A DNA stretch of 33,820 bases from Alphaproteobacteria bacterium (lineage in GTDB: Bacteria; Pseudomonadota; Alphaproteobacteria; UBA8366; Aestuariispiraceae): the NCBI GenBank assembly GCA_029212835.1, contig JARGPE010000009.1:1-33820 (forward strand), written 5' to 3'. Within the stretch, counting starts at the first letter, position 1; each line of letters opens with the position of its first letter. Both the position numbers and the translations under genes were made by a program. The notes under the pieces were generated by a model. It saw only the letters and a list, made by a program, of their open reading frames with translations. It did no database searches and was not told where the DNA came from. This document shows, piece by piece, positions 17,608 to 25,486 of the stretch.

Positions 17608-17648
17608 AAAAAACGACGGCCGCCGATGGGGGGGTATCGACGGCCGTC
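17608..17648 (-). terminator. Rho-independent terminator, 13-bp stem with ACCCCCCC loop and T6 tract
   Basis: Minus strand reads GACGGCCGTCGAT-ACCCCCCC-ATCGGCGGCCGTC-G-TTTTTT; stem continuous with one T:G wobble. Confidence 0.8.
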
Positions 17649-17719
17649 TATCGCGGTTGCAACGATCTGTTGGAGATCGTCCCGGGGCAGTTTGGGGGCG
17701 CCCCGGTGAGAGGGGAGGT
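17608..17719 (-). ncRNA. Candidate small RNA or structured leader upstream of the cupin gene
   Basis: Three consecutive hairpins on the minus strand (17706-17682, 17680-17662, 17648-17615), the last a terminator; TATACT at 17731-17726 as possible -10; C-rich segments in the 5' end and loops. Confidence 0.45.
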
Positions 17720-17792
17720 CTCAGCAGTATAGATATTGGGTGTGTACCAGGGAATTGAAGAGGTTCAAATAAGGCATTTTCGGGGCAATTGC

Positions 17793-18437
17793 TCACCGTT
17801 GCGTGATCGCCAGATTGATGCCCAATCCTATCAGAATGGACCCGCCAGCCCAGCGGGTGATGCGCATTGTATGGCGGCCCTTGCGCAACCCTGCCATCAC
17901 CGCATTTGTCAGAAAAACAGCTGCCACATCGGCAAAGGTCACAGCCAGGTTCACAATGACACCCAGCACCAGCATCTGCATCCAGATCGGGAAGCTGGCT
18001 GTCGGGTCGGCGAACTGCGGAAGAAAGGCAACGAAGAACATTGCCGTCTTTGGATTGAGCATTTCTACTGTCATGCTTTGGATAAAGGCGGAACGGCCTT
18101 GCTTGCGCGGTTTAATGCTCGCGGCTGCCTGTGTGGTATCTTCTGTGATCAGGCGTGTTCTGATGATCGATATGCCCATATAAACCAGATACAAAGCCCC
18201 AATAATTTTCAGAACCATGTAGAGCGTGGGCACCAGGGCAAGCAGGGCGGAAAGTCCTAAGGCGGCGGCTGCGACATGAACAAGCCCGCCAACCTGTAGG
18301 CCAAGGGCAGCCATAAAGCCGCCCCGTCGCCCATGCGCCAGAGTCTGCGCCGCCGTGTAAAGCAGCGCCGGGCCTGGGATAAGAGCAAAAATCACGGTTG
18401 CAGCCAAAAATGGCAGAAGCAAATCCCAATTTGGCAT
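17793..18437 (-). CDS. LysE/RhtB family amino-acid exporter
   Basis: 214 aa multi-TM; FALIPGPALLYTAAQTLAHGRRGGFMAALGLQVGGLVHVAAAALGLSALL...LYLVYMGISIIR. Confidence 0.92.
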   Translation of the reverse strand: MPNWDLLLPFLAATVIFALIPGPALLYTAAQTLAHGRRGGFMAALGLQVGGLVHVAAAALGLSALLALVPTLYMVLKIIGALYLVYMGISIIRTRLITEDTTQAAASIKPRKQGRSAFIQSMTVEMLNPKTAMFFVAFLPQFADPTASFPIWMQMLVLGVIVNLAVTFADVAAVFLTNAVMAGLRKGRHTMRITRWAGGSILIGLGINLAITQR

Positions 18438-18580
18438 AGCTCGATCCTATCAATGTTTAGGGCCTATCCTCGGATGTGGTTGATGTCCGGGCAAGAGCAA
18501 TTTTCACCATAAATAGGAGGCCATTCATCAATGGCGCTGAAAAATTTTTACTAATTTGATTGTATTTTAAAAGACTCAAG

Positions 18581-18616
18581 ATATATCTTAGTATATCAAA
18601 ATAATATGGAGATATA
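18581..18616. promoter_or_regulatory. Candidate operator of the PadR regulator (GATATA-N6-TATATC, followed by GATATA)
   Basis: GATATATCTTAGTATATC at 18581-18598 is an 18-bp imperfect palindrome with perfect 6-bp outer arms; a third GATATA at 18611-18616 just before the ATG. Confidence 0.45.
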
Positions 18617-18618
18617 AA

Positions 18619-19236
18619 ATGAAAGAGAGTACAGGACAACGATTGGGCCATCATGGCGGTCGATCAGGGCACAGAGGGGGCCGCGGGGGTTCCCATGATG
18701 GATCCCATGAGCACACATTCGGAGACGAGCCTCATGACCCTTCTCACAGCGGTGGGCGACACGGTCGACATGGGCGCCATCGGGTCATCGATTCTTCTGA
18801 ATTGCGGCTTTTGCTGATGAAGCTGTTGGCGGAAACGCCGCGACATGGCTATGACCTGATCCGAGAGATTGAGGCCATAACCGGCGGTGCCTATGCGCCA
18901 AGCCCGGGAATGGTTTATCCAACCCTGACGCTGTTGCAGGAAATGGATCTGATCGCAGAATTAGACTCCGATGGTCCTCGCAAGGCATTCGTGCTTACCG
19001 CACAGGGCGAAACAGAAGTGTCTGCGAAAGCAAAAGACATCGATCAGATTATGATGCGGCTGTCTTCATTAAAGGAAAACCATGAACGGGTAGATGCCGG
19101 TCCGGTCCGTCGCGCGGTTGATAATTTACGCCGGGTGATCCGGTCCCGTTTGGGGGGCGAGGATGTTGATAAGGAAATGCTGCATACCGTGGCAGGAATT
19201 CTGGATGAAACCGCCCAGCGGATTGAGCGGCTGTGA
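18619..19236 (+). CDS. PadR family transcriptional regulator, YqjI-like, with His-rich N-terminus
   Basis: RLGHHGGRSGHRGGRGGSHDGSHEHTFGDEPHDPSHSGGRHGRHGRHR then ELRLLLMKLLAETPRHGYDLIREIEAITGGAYAPSPGMVYPTLTLLQEMDLI (PadR winged helix). Confidence 0.92.
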   Translation: MKESTGQRLGHHGGRSGHRGGRGGSHDGSHEHTFGDEPHDPSHSGGRHGRHGRHRVIDSSELRLLLMKLLAETPRHGYDLIREIEAITGGAYAPSPGMVYPTLTLLQEMDLIAELDSDGPRKAFVLTAQGETEVSAKAKDIDQIMMRLSSLKENHERVDAGPVRRAVDNLRRVIRSRLGGEDVDKEMLHTVAGILDETAQRIERL

Positions 19237-19325
19237 TGAAAACAACCTTACAAGACACAATGCGGCGTCGGGCCGGATTGGACCCGATCCCGGACAGTAG
19301 CAAGAAAACAAAGGAGAATGAGACG

Positions 19326-19646
19326 ATGGCTTCCATCAGTACTGCTGAAGTGCCAACAGAAAATGGCAATCGGTATCTGCAACAATTGTGCAAGCACTGG
19401 GCGCATAAATTGGCTGTGGATATGACCGAAGGGCAGGGACGGATTATCTTCCCGAAGGACGGGCGCAGTGGCACTTGGGCAGAGGATGCAACGGTCACAC
19501 TGACCGCGCATTCAAACCATCTGGAATGTCGGATTGAAGCCAGTGCCGACGCTCAGCGGGACGCCCTTCAGGATGTCATATCCTCGCATTTGGATCGGTT
19601 CGCCTTTCGGGAGGCACCGCTATCCTTTGATTGGCAAACAGTCTGA
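19326..19646 (+). CDS. DUF2218 domain protein
   Basis: MASISTAEVPTENGNRYLQQLCKHWAHKLAVDMTEGQGRIIFPKDG...LTLTAHSNHLECRIEA; matches the DUF2218 pattern often linked to siderophore-interacting proteins. ORF track extends upstream to 19233; translation may start there. Confidence 0.75.
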   Translation: MASISTAEVPTENGNRYLQQLCKHWAHKLAVDMTEGQGRIIFPKDGRSGTWAEDATVTLTAHSNHLECRIEASADAQRDALQDVISSHLDRFAFREAPLSFDWQTV

Positions 19647-19653
19647 AGCGAGC

Positions 19654-19698
19654 CTGCCCCTTGGGATTCCTGTGAGATCACTCTTGTTACAGGGGCAG
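19654..19698. terminator. Possible stem-loop between convergent DUF2218 and M20 genes
   Basis: CTGCCCCT 19654-19661 pairs AGGGGCAG 19691-19698; long loop, overlaps the 3' end of the M20 gene. Confidence 0.3.
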
Positions 19699-20841
19699 AC
19701 GCCGCCGGGCGATGGCGGTATGAAACGCCACCCCGGCCGTCAAGCTGGCATCGTTGAAATCATACTTTGGATTATGCAGCGGCAGGGAGTCTTCGCCATT
19801 GCCCAAAAAGGCGAAACAGCCGGGGACATGGCGCAGGAATTGGGCGAAATCTTCCGATGCCGTGATCGGTGCGTCGGTAATGACGGCATTCTGCGCGCCC
19901 AATACATCCCTTGCCGCGCTCAGTGCTTCTTCGGTTAGAACGTCATCGTTCAGCAGGGAGATAAATTCACGGGTATAGGTGACATCAACACTGACATTAT
20001 AAGACAGGGCGATGCCCTCTGAGATCAGGCGCATCTGCTTTTCGATTTGTGCACTGACGGCGGGGTCGAAGCTTCGCGCATCCCCTAGAATGCGTGCCAA
20101 TCCTGGCAGCACATTGCGCGTGCCATCGGTGGTCAATTCAGTGACCGATACCACCGCCACCGTGGTTGGATCCACCCGCCGCGACACGATGGTTTGCAAC
20201 TGGGTGACCAGGGCACAGGCGGCAACCAGTGTTTCGCTGCCGGCATGGGGTTTAGATGCATGCCCTCCAACGCCGCGCAGGGTGATTTCAAACACATCTT
20301 CGGCGGACATGATTGCACCCGGTTTGCTGACAATCTGTCCTACCGGATAGCCCGGCATATTGTGCAGACCGTAAATCTCCTCAAAAGGGAAACGATCCAG
20401 CAGGCCATCGTCAATCATGGCAATCGCTCCCTGGCCCCATTCTTCCGCCGGCTGGAAGATAAAGCGAAGGGTACCGTCAAAGCCTGATTCCTGTGCCAGA
20501 GTCTTGGCGGCGCCCAGCAGCATGATGGTATGTCCGTCATGGCCACAGGCATGCATGTAGCCGTCATGTCTGGACTTATAGGGTAAGGAGCCTTGCTCGG
20601 TGATATGCAGGGCATCCATATCCGCCCGCAGCGCGATGGCGCGATTCCCGGTGCCGCGTTTCAGGGTGCCCACAACGCCAGTCCCACCAACGCCTTCGCT
20701 TACATCATCCAGCCCGAATTCTTTCAACTTCTCGGCCACAAAGGCCGCCGTCCGCTTTTCACTGAATCCAAATTCAGGATGGGCATGAAGGTCATGCCGC
20801 CATTGTATCATTTCCTGGTGAAGGTCTGCTGGATCGGACAT
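19687..20841 (-). CDS. M20 family amidohydrolase (hippurate hydrolase/N-acyl-amino acid amidohydrolase type)
   Basis: MIQWRHDLHAHPEFGFSEKRTAAFVAEKLKEFG; ALRADMDALHITEQ; YMHACGHDGHTIMLLGAAKTLA; FIFQPAEEWGQGAIAMIDDGLLD; GGHASKPH. Confidence 0.94.
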   Translation of the reverse strand: MSDPADLHQEMIQWRHDLHAHPEFGFSEKRTAAFVAEKLKEFGLDDVSEGVGGTGVVGTLKRGTGNRAIALRADMDALHITEQGSLPYKSRHDGYMHACGHDGHTIMLLGAAKTLAQESGFDGTLRFIFQPAEEWGQGAIAMIDDGLLDRFPFEEIYGLHNMPGYPVGQIVSKPGAIMSAEDVFEITLRGVGGHASKPHAGSETLVAACALVTQLQTIVSRRVDPTTVAVVSVTELTTDGTRNVLPGLARILGDARSFDPAVSAQIEKQMRLISEGIALSYNVSVDVTYTREFISLLNDDVLTEEALSAARDVLGAQNAVITDAPITASEDFAQFLRHVPGCFAFLGNGEDSLPLHNPKYDFNDASLTAGVAFHTAIARRRLPL

Positions 20842-20905
20842 TGTCGGCTCGCTGTGTTGTGAAAGCAGCACCACTGTAGCCCCGGTTCCCATTGGGCACA
20901 AAGTT

Positions 20906-20929
20906 CCTCTTACTCCATTGAGTGAGAGG
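20906..20929. repeat. Short inverted repeat CCTCTTACTC-CATT-GAGTGAGAGG
   Basis: 10-bp stem (one T:G wobble) with a 4-nt loop between the divergent M20 and CHASE2 genes. Confidence 0.45.
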
Positions 20930-21082
20930 CTGTGTGGTGATTGAGGGGAAAGTAAAACTAGTTGTAAATCAAGTTATCTGGTTTAATCCCGATTGTGGCG
21001 GGCAGCCTATTGCTATCTGGATTATTGTTAGGCTGGCCAGTGGAAGATGCGGGGAAATTGGCCACGGTTCAGTGGGGGCTGA

Positions 21083-23065
21083 ATGAAAAAATTAGGGCAG
21101 TGGTATTCAATCAAAACATTGATCAATCGAGAAGTGTTTACCCTCAGATTGATTTTGATTTGGGGTGTTGGAATACTTTTACTTCACTTTTCGCCATTTA
21201 ATTTGTCAGCACGACTGTATGAAGAAACTCAAAATCTTGTTCTCGCGATTTTCTCTCCAAGCTTTCCACCAGATGGCCGATCGGCGCTCGCTGAGCCCGC
21301 TGTTGTTGTTGAGATAACCAATGATAGTTTGCGCGCCTTCCGAATAGAACAGTGCAAAGAAATCGATAGAAGGCTGAAAGACCTCAATAGAGCATCGTCC
21401 TTTGATTTAAAGGCATGTGAAATTGAGTGCATTGTAAAAAAGGATGGTGGGAATACGACGGGCTGCGACGTTGCTGATTATCTCACCGAAGAAGAGCGAC
21501 GTGTTTGGCAGAACGGAAGCATCCTGCTGTATCCTGTTGAGGATCCAACTGATGTTTGGCCAATATCCTATGGCATCCATGATTATCTGATCTCAAGGCT
21601 GATCGAATTGGAGCCTGCGGCAATTATGGTCGACATCACCTTTGGCCCGCCCCGCCGGTGGGACAATGAGTTGAAGACCTTTGGAAAACGGATTGAAGCG
21701 GCACAAAAGCAACTGGTGGAATTTGGTGAAAAACCGGTTCCAGTTTACTTCGCCATTGATGAAAATTCCCTTTATCAGGGAATGACATCTCTGGATACAT
21801 TGAAACGAAACGCACAGAATTCTGAAGATTACGTGTTCGATGTACCAACGACCTGGAAAGAGGATGACAATTGGTATCCGATCAAAATTACAGAGTTTCC
21901 CACTGTTTATTCGCCCGCTGCTAAAATTTTCTTAGATCTTTGTTTGGAACAGAGGGGGAATGATGGAAATCTTCCCCGCGCATGCGGATCTATGCGGAAA
22001 CTTGAGGTTTGTGAAACAAATACGCCAGAAGGATTGGGCAATGATGGGATATCCGGTGACCCCAGCTTGGATTGCCTGCCCCTAGGGAAGACAGAAATCG
22101 ACACTTCGGAGGATTTTATTTTTACCATATCTTCCCCGAAAATGGATTTGGAAAAGTTCCATGACCGTATGCTGGTTCGCTGGCCCTACAATATTTCTGA
22201 ATTGCAGCCAAATTTTAAGAACCAGGATTTATGCGCGCAAAAAGTACCGCCCTCTTCGCTTCGTTTTTTTGGAATTGACTGGGGTCCGGTGATCCCTGAT
22301 CTGGGTGTTATCTGGCAATTGGTCAGCCAATCAACGGGCATAATGTGGCAAGGCGGGCCAATTCAACCGTGTCGTCCGATGCCAACGGTTGGGGCGGCGC
22401 GACTGTTGCCGGAATATGATAAAGGCCTGGGTGAATTATACAGTTTGGTCAATAATCGTGTTGTTTTCCTGGGAGCGTACATTCGAGAGTATCCAGATAC
22501 GATCGATACAACGCTTTATGATAAGGTGCCCGGAGTTGCGTTTCACGCGACTGCCTATAGAAATCTGACCGCTTATGGCACGGATTATTTCCGCAGTAAC
22601 CCGTTTTTAAAGAGCGTGATTGAGGCCGTGTTGTGGTTCTTTATAGCGGTACACTCGGCGGTTAAGATTGGACTTCACGAGGCCCATTTAAATGGTGCCA
22701 TGAGCGTGCGCTCTTACGAGCGGTCTCGGATATGGCTTAATCGTGCCATTATGGGGATCAATTTTCTGGGCTTTTGCATTGCCTGTCTTTTGTGGTTGAT
22801 GCACACCGCACCGGTCGATTTTCTCTCACTTGCCGCTTTAAGCGGAGGTCTCGCCTTGGTCGAGACGATTGTTTTAGCCAAGCCCATGCTGTCGATCGGT
22901 GGAATTATGATCAGCTTGGTCTCCTACACAATGATGGCAACGCGGTGTTGCGCGGTTTTGGTGAAGCAGGTCGATAGGCGCGTTATCTCTATTCTTGCAT
23001 GGGGATGGCGCTATCTTGTCGCGAATGTTCATCGCGCAATCAGTCATTTTTTTAAAAAGAAATAA
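21083..23065 (+). CDS. CHASE2 domain membrane protein lacking a recognisable output domain
   Basis: N-terminal TM, AEPAVVVEITNDSLRAF, WPISYGIHDYLISRLIELEPAAIMVDITFGPP, NNRVVFLGAYIREYPDTIDTTLYDKVPGVAFHATAYRNLT, then several TM helices and a short tail ending HRAISHFFKKK. Confidence 0.83.
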   Translation: MKKLGQWYSIKTLINREVFTLRLILIWGVGILLLHFSPFNLSARLYEETQNLVLAIFSPSFPPDGRSALAEPAVVVEITNDSLRAFRIEQCKEIDRRLKDLNRASSFDLKACEIECIVKKDGGNTTGCDVADYLTEEERRVWQNGSILLYPVEDPTDVWPISYGIHDYLISRLIELEPAAIMVDITFGPPRRWDNELKTFGKRIEAAQKQLVEFGEKPVPVYFAIDENSLYQGMTSLDTLKRNAQNSEDYVFDVPTTWKEDDNWYPIKITEFPTVYSPAAKIFLDLCLEQRGNDGNLPRACGSMRKLEVCETNTPEGLGNDGISGDPSLDCLPLGKTEIDTSEDFIFTISSPKMDLEKFHDRMLVRWPYNISELQPNFKNQDLCAQKVPPSSLRFFGIDWGPVIPDLGVIWQLVSQSTGIMWQGGPIQPCRPMPTVGAARLLPEYDKGLGELYSLVNNRVVFLGAYIREYPDTIDTTLYDKVPGVAFHATAYRNLTAYGTDYFRSNPFLKSVIEAVLWFFIAVHSAVKIGLHEAHLNGAMSVRSYERSRIWLNRAIMGINFLGFCIACLLWLMHTAPVDFLSLAALSGGLALVETIVLAKPMLSIGGIMISLVSYTMMATRCCAVLVKQVDRRVISILAWGWRYLVANVHRAISHFFKKK

Positions 23066-23250
23066 TATTAGACCCAATTCCTGCCTATCGTTCTCAAAGG
23101 GATAGGAGCAAAAGCCGTCTCTGCTGAGTGTCAGTCTTACAGGCCATAAGCAGTTGGATCTCACAAAATTCGTAATATTAAAATGGTTGTATCCAAAAAC
23201 TATACACCCTAGGGTTTCTATTGTGATTGATCGGATCTGGGAGAAGGGCA

Positions 23251-23697
23251 ATGAAGGGGACTCTGACTTTCTCAACCATTTTGCGAAAGAATTCTGCGGT
23301 TAAGCGGCGATTTTTTGCGGGGATTGGCTGTGGGGTTTTGTTGGCTTTTGGGGGCGTTCCTTTCCATGAGGCTTTGGTTCTTCCCAGTGTTGCTTATGCT
23401 CAGCAACAAGTGAATGTAATTGAGATAAAAGGTTTTCGGCGGGATTCCTTCCGTGTTGCTGACAAGGATGCTCAACGTCCCAGCATTTCAAAGACGAAGG
23501 CAGACTTTGTTCTGCCACAGAGCTTCGCGGAAGAAGATGAAAAGAATGGCCTTTATCCATTGGTGGACCCGCAGGGAGAGCTTTTCTATCTGCATCCCAA
23601 ATATGCCATTCTGAATCGAAAGACCTGCGATCTAGGGCCAGCTGAAGTGGCTCAACTCCGCAATTATGCAACATCTGGCGCGCGCCCACCCTGTTGA
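23251..23697 (+). CDS. Small exported protein of unknown function
   Basis: MKGTLTFSTILRKNSAVKRRFFAGIGCGVLLAFGG...LPSVAYAQQQ: signal peptide with AYA-QQ cleavage site; two Cys in the mature part. Confidence 0.65.
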   Translation: MKGTLTFSTILRKNSAVKRRFFAGIGCGVLLAFGGVPFHEALVLPSVAYAQQQVNVIEIKGFRRDSFRVADKDAQRPSISKTKADFVLPQSFAEEDEKNGLYPLVDPQGELFYLHPKYAILNRKTCDLGPAEVAQLRNYATSGARPPC

Positions 23698-23794
23698 AAG
23701 AGTGAATTCTAAGGGGATAGCTGCCGTGACGTGAATCCATTGGTCGGTGTGGAATATATACCGTCATTGGACAATAAAATGAGGGGATGGTGTG

Positions 23795-25480
23795 ATGGGC
23801 AATTTACGATCGGTTTTGATAGCCTTAGGGCTGGTGGCGATACTGACGTCCTGTGTGACGGATGATGGCTCAGAAGGTGGCGGTTTGGACTCTGCCATGC
23901 GCAGTGTTTCTGACGGTGTCGCTGGGCTGTTTGGCGATACGGCAGATCCAAGCATTAATGCCTTGGTTTTAGCCCAGTCCTATATTCAGGATGTCGACGT
24001 TGACGAGGTGGAGAATGTTGAGGCCTTAACAGATCCAAACCATGTGTGCGACCCGACAAAGAAGCGCCCAGAGGCTGATTTTAAGTTGGGTATCGAAGAT
24101 ATTCGTGAAACGGGCTATGGGACTTGGCCGATTAAGAACGCAGAGAAATATTTAAATCAAATATTGGATCGTATTATTGCCTGCGCGCCTTTCGATCCTG
24201 TCCCCGCAACCATTGTGATAGCCCCTCAGCCGCAACAAAATGCCCATGTGCATCGGGATGGTTTGATCGAAGTTTCGGTTGAGAGCTTTACCCAGAACCC
24301 ACAAAACGAAAATGCTTTGGCCTTTATGATTGCGCATGAATATTCCCACATTCTTCTGCGCCATTATGAACGGGGATTGGCGACCGAACGGCGGAACAAA
24401 ATTTTCCGTACCAGTATGGAGGTCGCCTTCTTGGCAGATGACATTCTGGTCAGCAATGGGGCGGAAAAGAAGGCCGCTGATAAAATGAAATCACCCATGT
24501 TGGTGAACCGTACTATGGACGTGTTGTTTGAACATGCCTGGGGGCGGCAGGACGAACATGAGGCGGATATGCTGGGGTTGCATTTAGCTGCTCTTGCTGG
24601 CTTTAACGCTTCAATTGGGGCTGGGCAATTCTTCAAGGACATGGAACGCCAACCAACAATGGAAGATCGTGTGTTGGCGTTGGCGGAGGACAAGGAACGT
24701 ATTTTCGGTGATGCTGCCAAGGGCGGACTAACTGGCGGCAAAAAGGGCATTCTCGACGTTTTTAAACAGGCCGGGCAAGATGCGGCACAGAGTTTGGCCG
24801 TCAGCCTACAAGACAGCCATCCTTCTGTCGAAGCACGGCAAGAAATTCTCTTCAAATACGATCTCGCCCACGGCATTGAGGATCTTGAATATGATCGAAT
24901 TGATATGGGCGTTGGTAAGCAATTCCCTTTGGCAGACTATAAGAAAGTCTATTCTGACGCCGAACTGCAACTTTCTTTGAAGGCATTTGCCGCCGCGAAG
25001 GAAGTGCATGATGCGCTAGGTTCTGTCGCGTCCCTGGATGAGTTACCTGATGACATCTCGGTCAGCGCCTTGGAATCAAAAGCAAGGCTGGGTGTGTCGG
25101 GGCGGCCTTGGTTGGAAAACAATGCCTTTGGCCGTGTCGCGTTTTCATCTTTGCGGGAAATGCAGGGGAAAAACGATCTGGCAATTGTTGGATTTGAAAA
25201 ATACGCGATGAAAGACCCAGAGGTTCCTCTGCGGGTTTATGAAAATCTGTTTGATCGTCAGCTTCAGGCGAAGAAGGTCAAAGAGGCAATAAAAACCTTT
25301 TCAAAAGCGGAAGCGACTTTTGGTTCAGACAATGACATATTGTACCCAATGCGCATAAAACTGGCCCATGCAAAAGGCGAAGATCCCACTTCGCTGTTGG
25401 CTGGATGTCGTCTCAGTGCAGACCCTCGCATCGCCCGGATTTGCCGCTTCTGGCAGCAAGGTGGTGTGCCGCAATCTTAA
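23795..25480 (+). CDS. M48 family metalloprotease, predicted lipoprotein with C-terminal helical/TPR-like region
   Basis: Lipobox LTSC; zinc motif AFMIAHEYSHILLRHYERG (HExxH) and EHEADMLGLHLAALAGF (ExxxD third ligand motif). Confidence 0.9.
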   Translation: MGNLRSVLIALGLVAILTSCVTDDGSEGGGLDSAMRSVSDGVAGLFGDTADPSINALVLAQSYIQDVDVDEVENVEALTDPNHVCDPTKKRPEADFKLGIEDIRETGYGTWPIKNAEKYLNQILDRIIACAPFDPVPATIVIAPQPQQNAHVHRDGLIEVSVESFTQNPQNENALAFMIAHEYSHILLRHYERGLATERRNKIFRTSMEVAFLADDILVSNGAEKKAADKMKSPMLVNRTMDVLFEHAWGRQDEHEADMLGLHLAALAGFNASIGAGQFFKDMERQPTMEDRVLALAEDKERIFGDAAKGGLTGGKKGILDVFKQAGQDAAQSLAVSLQDSHPSVEARQEILFKYDLAHGIEDLEYDRIDMGVGKQFPLADYKKVYSDAELQLSLKAFAAAKEVHDALGSVASLDELPDDISVSALESKARLGVSGRPWLENNAFGRVAFSSLREMQGKNDLAIVGFEKYAMKDPEVPLRVYENLFDRQLQAKKVKEAIKTFSKAEATFGSDNDILYPMRIKLAHAKGEDPTSLLAGCRLSADPRIARICRFWQQGGVPQS

Positions 25481-25486
25481 GGGTGG

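Noticed and set aside
17335-17796. 153-aa minus-strand ORF spanning the hairpin region and overlapping the cupin gene
   Set aside because: Crosses a strong rho-independent terminator and overlaps the cupin in another frame; Pro/Arg-rich low-quality translation.
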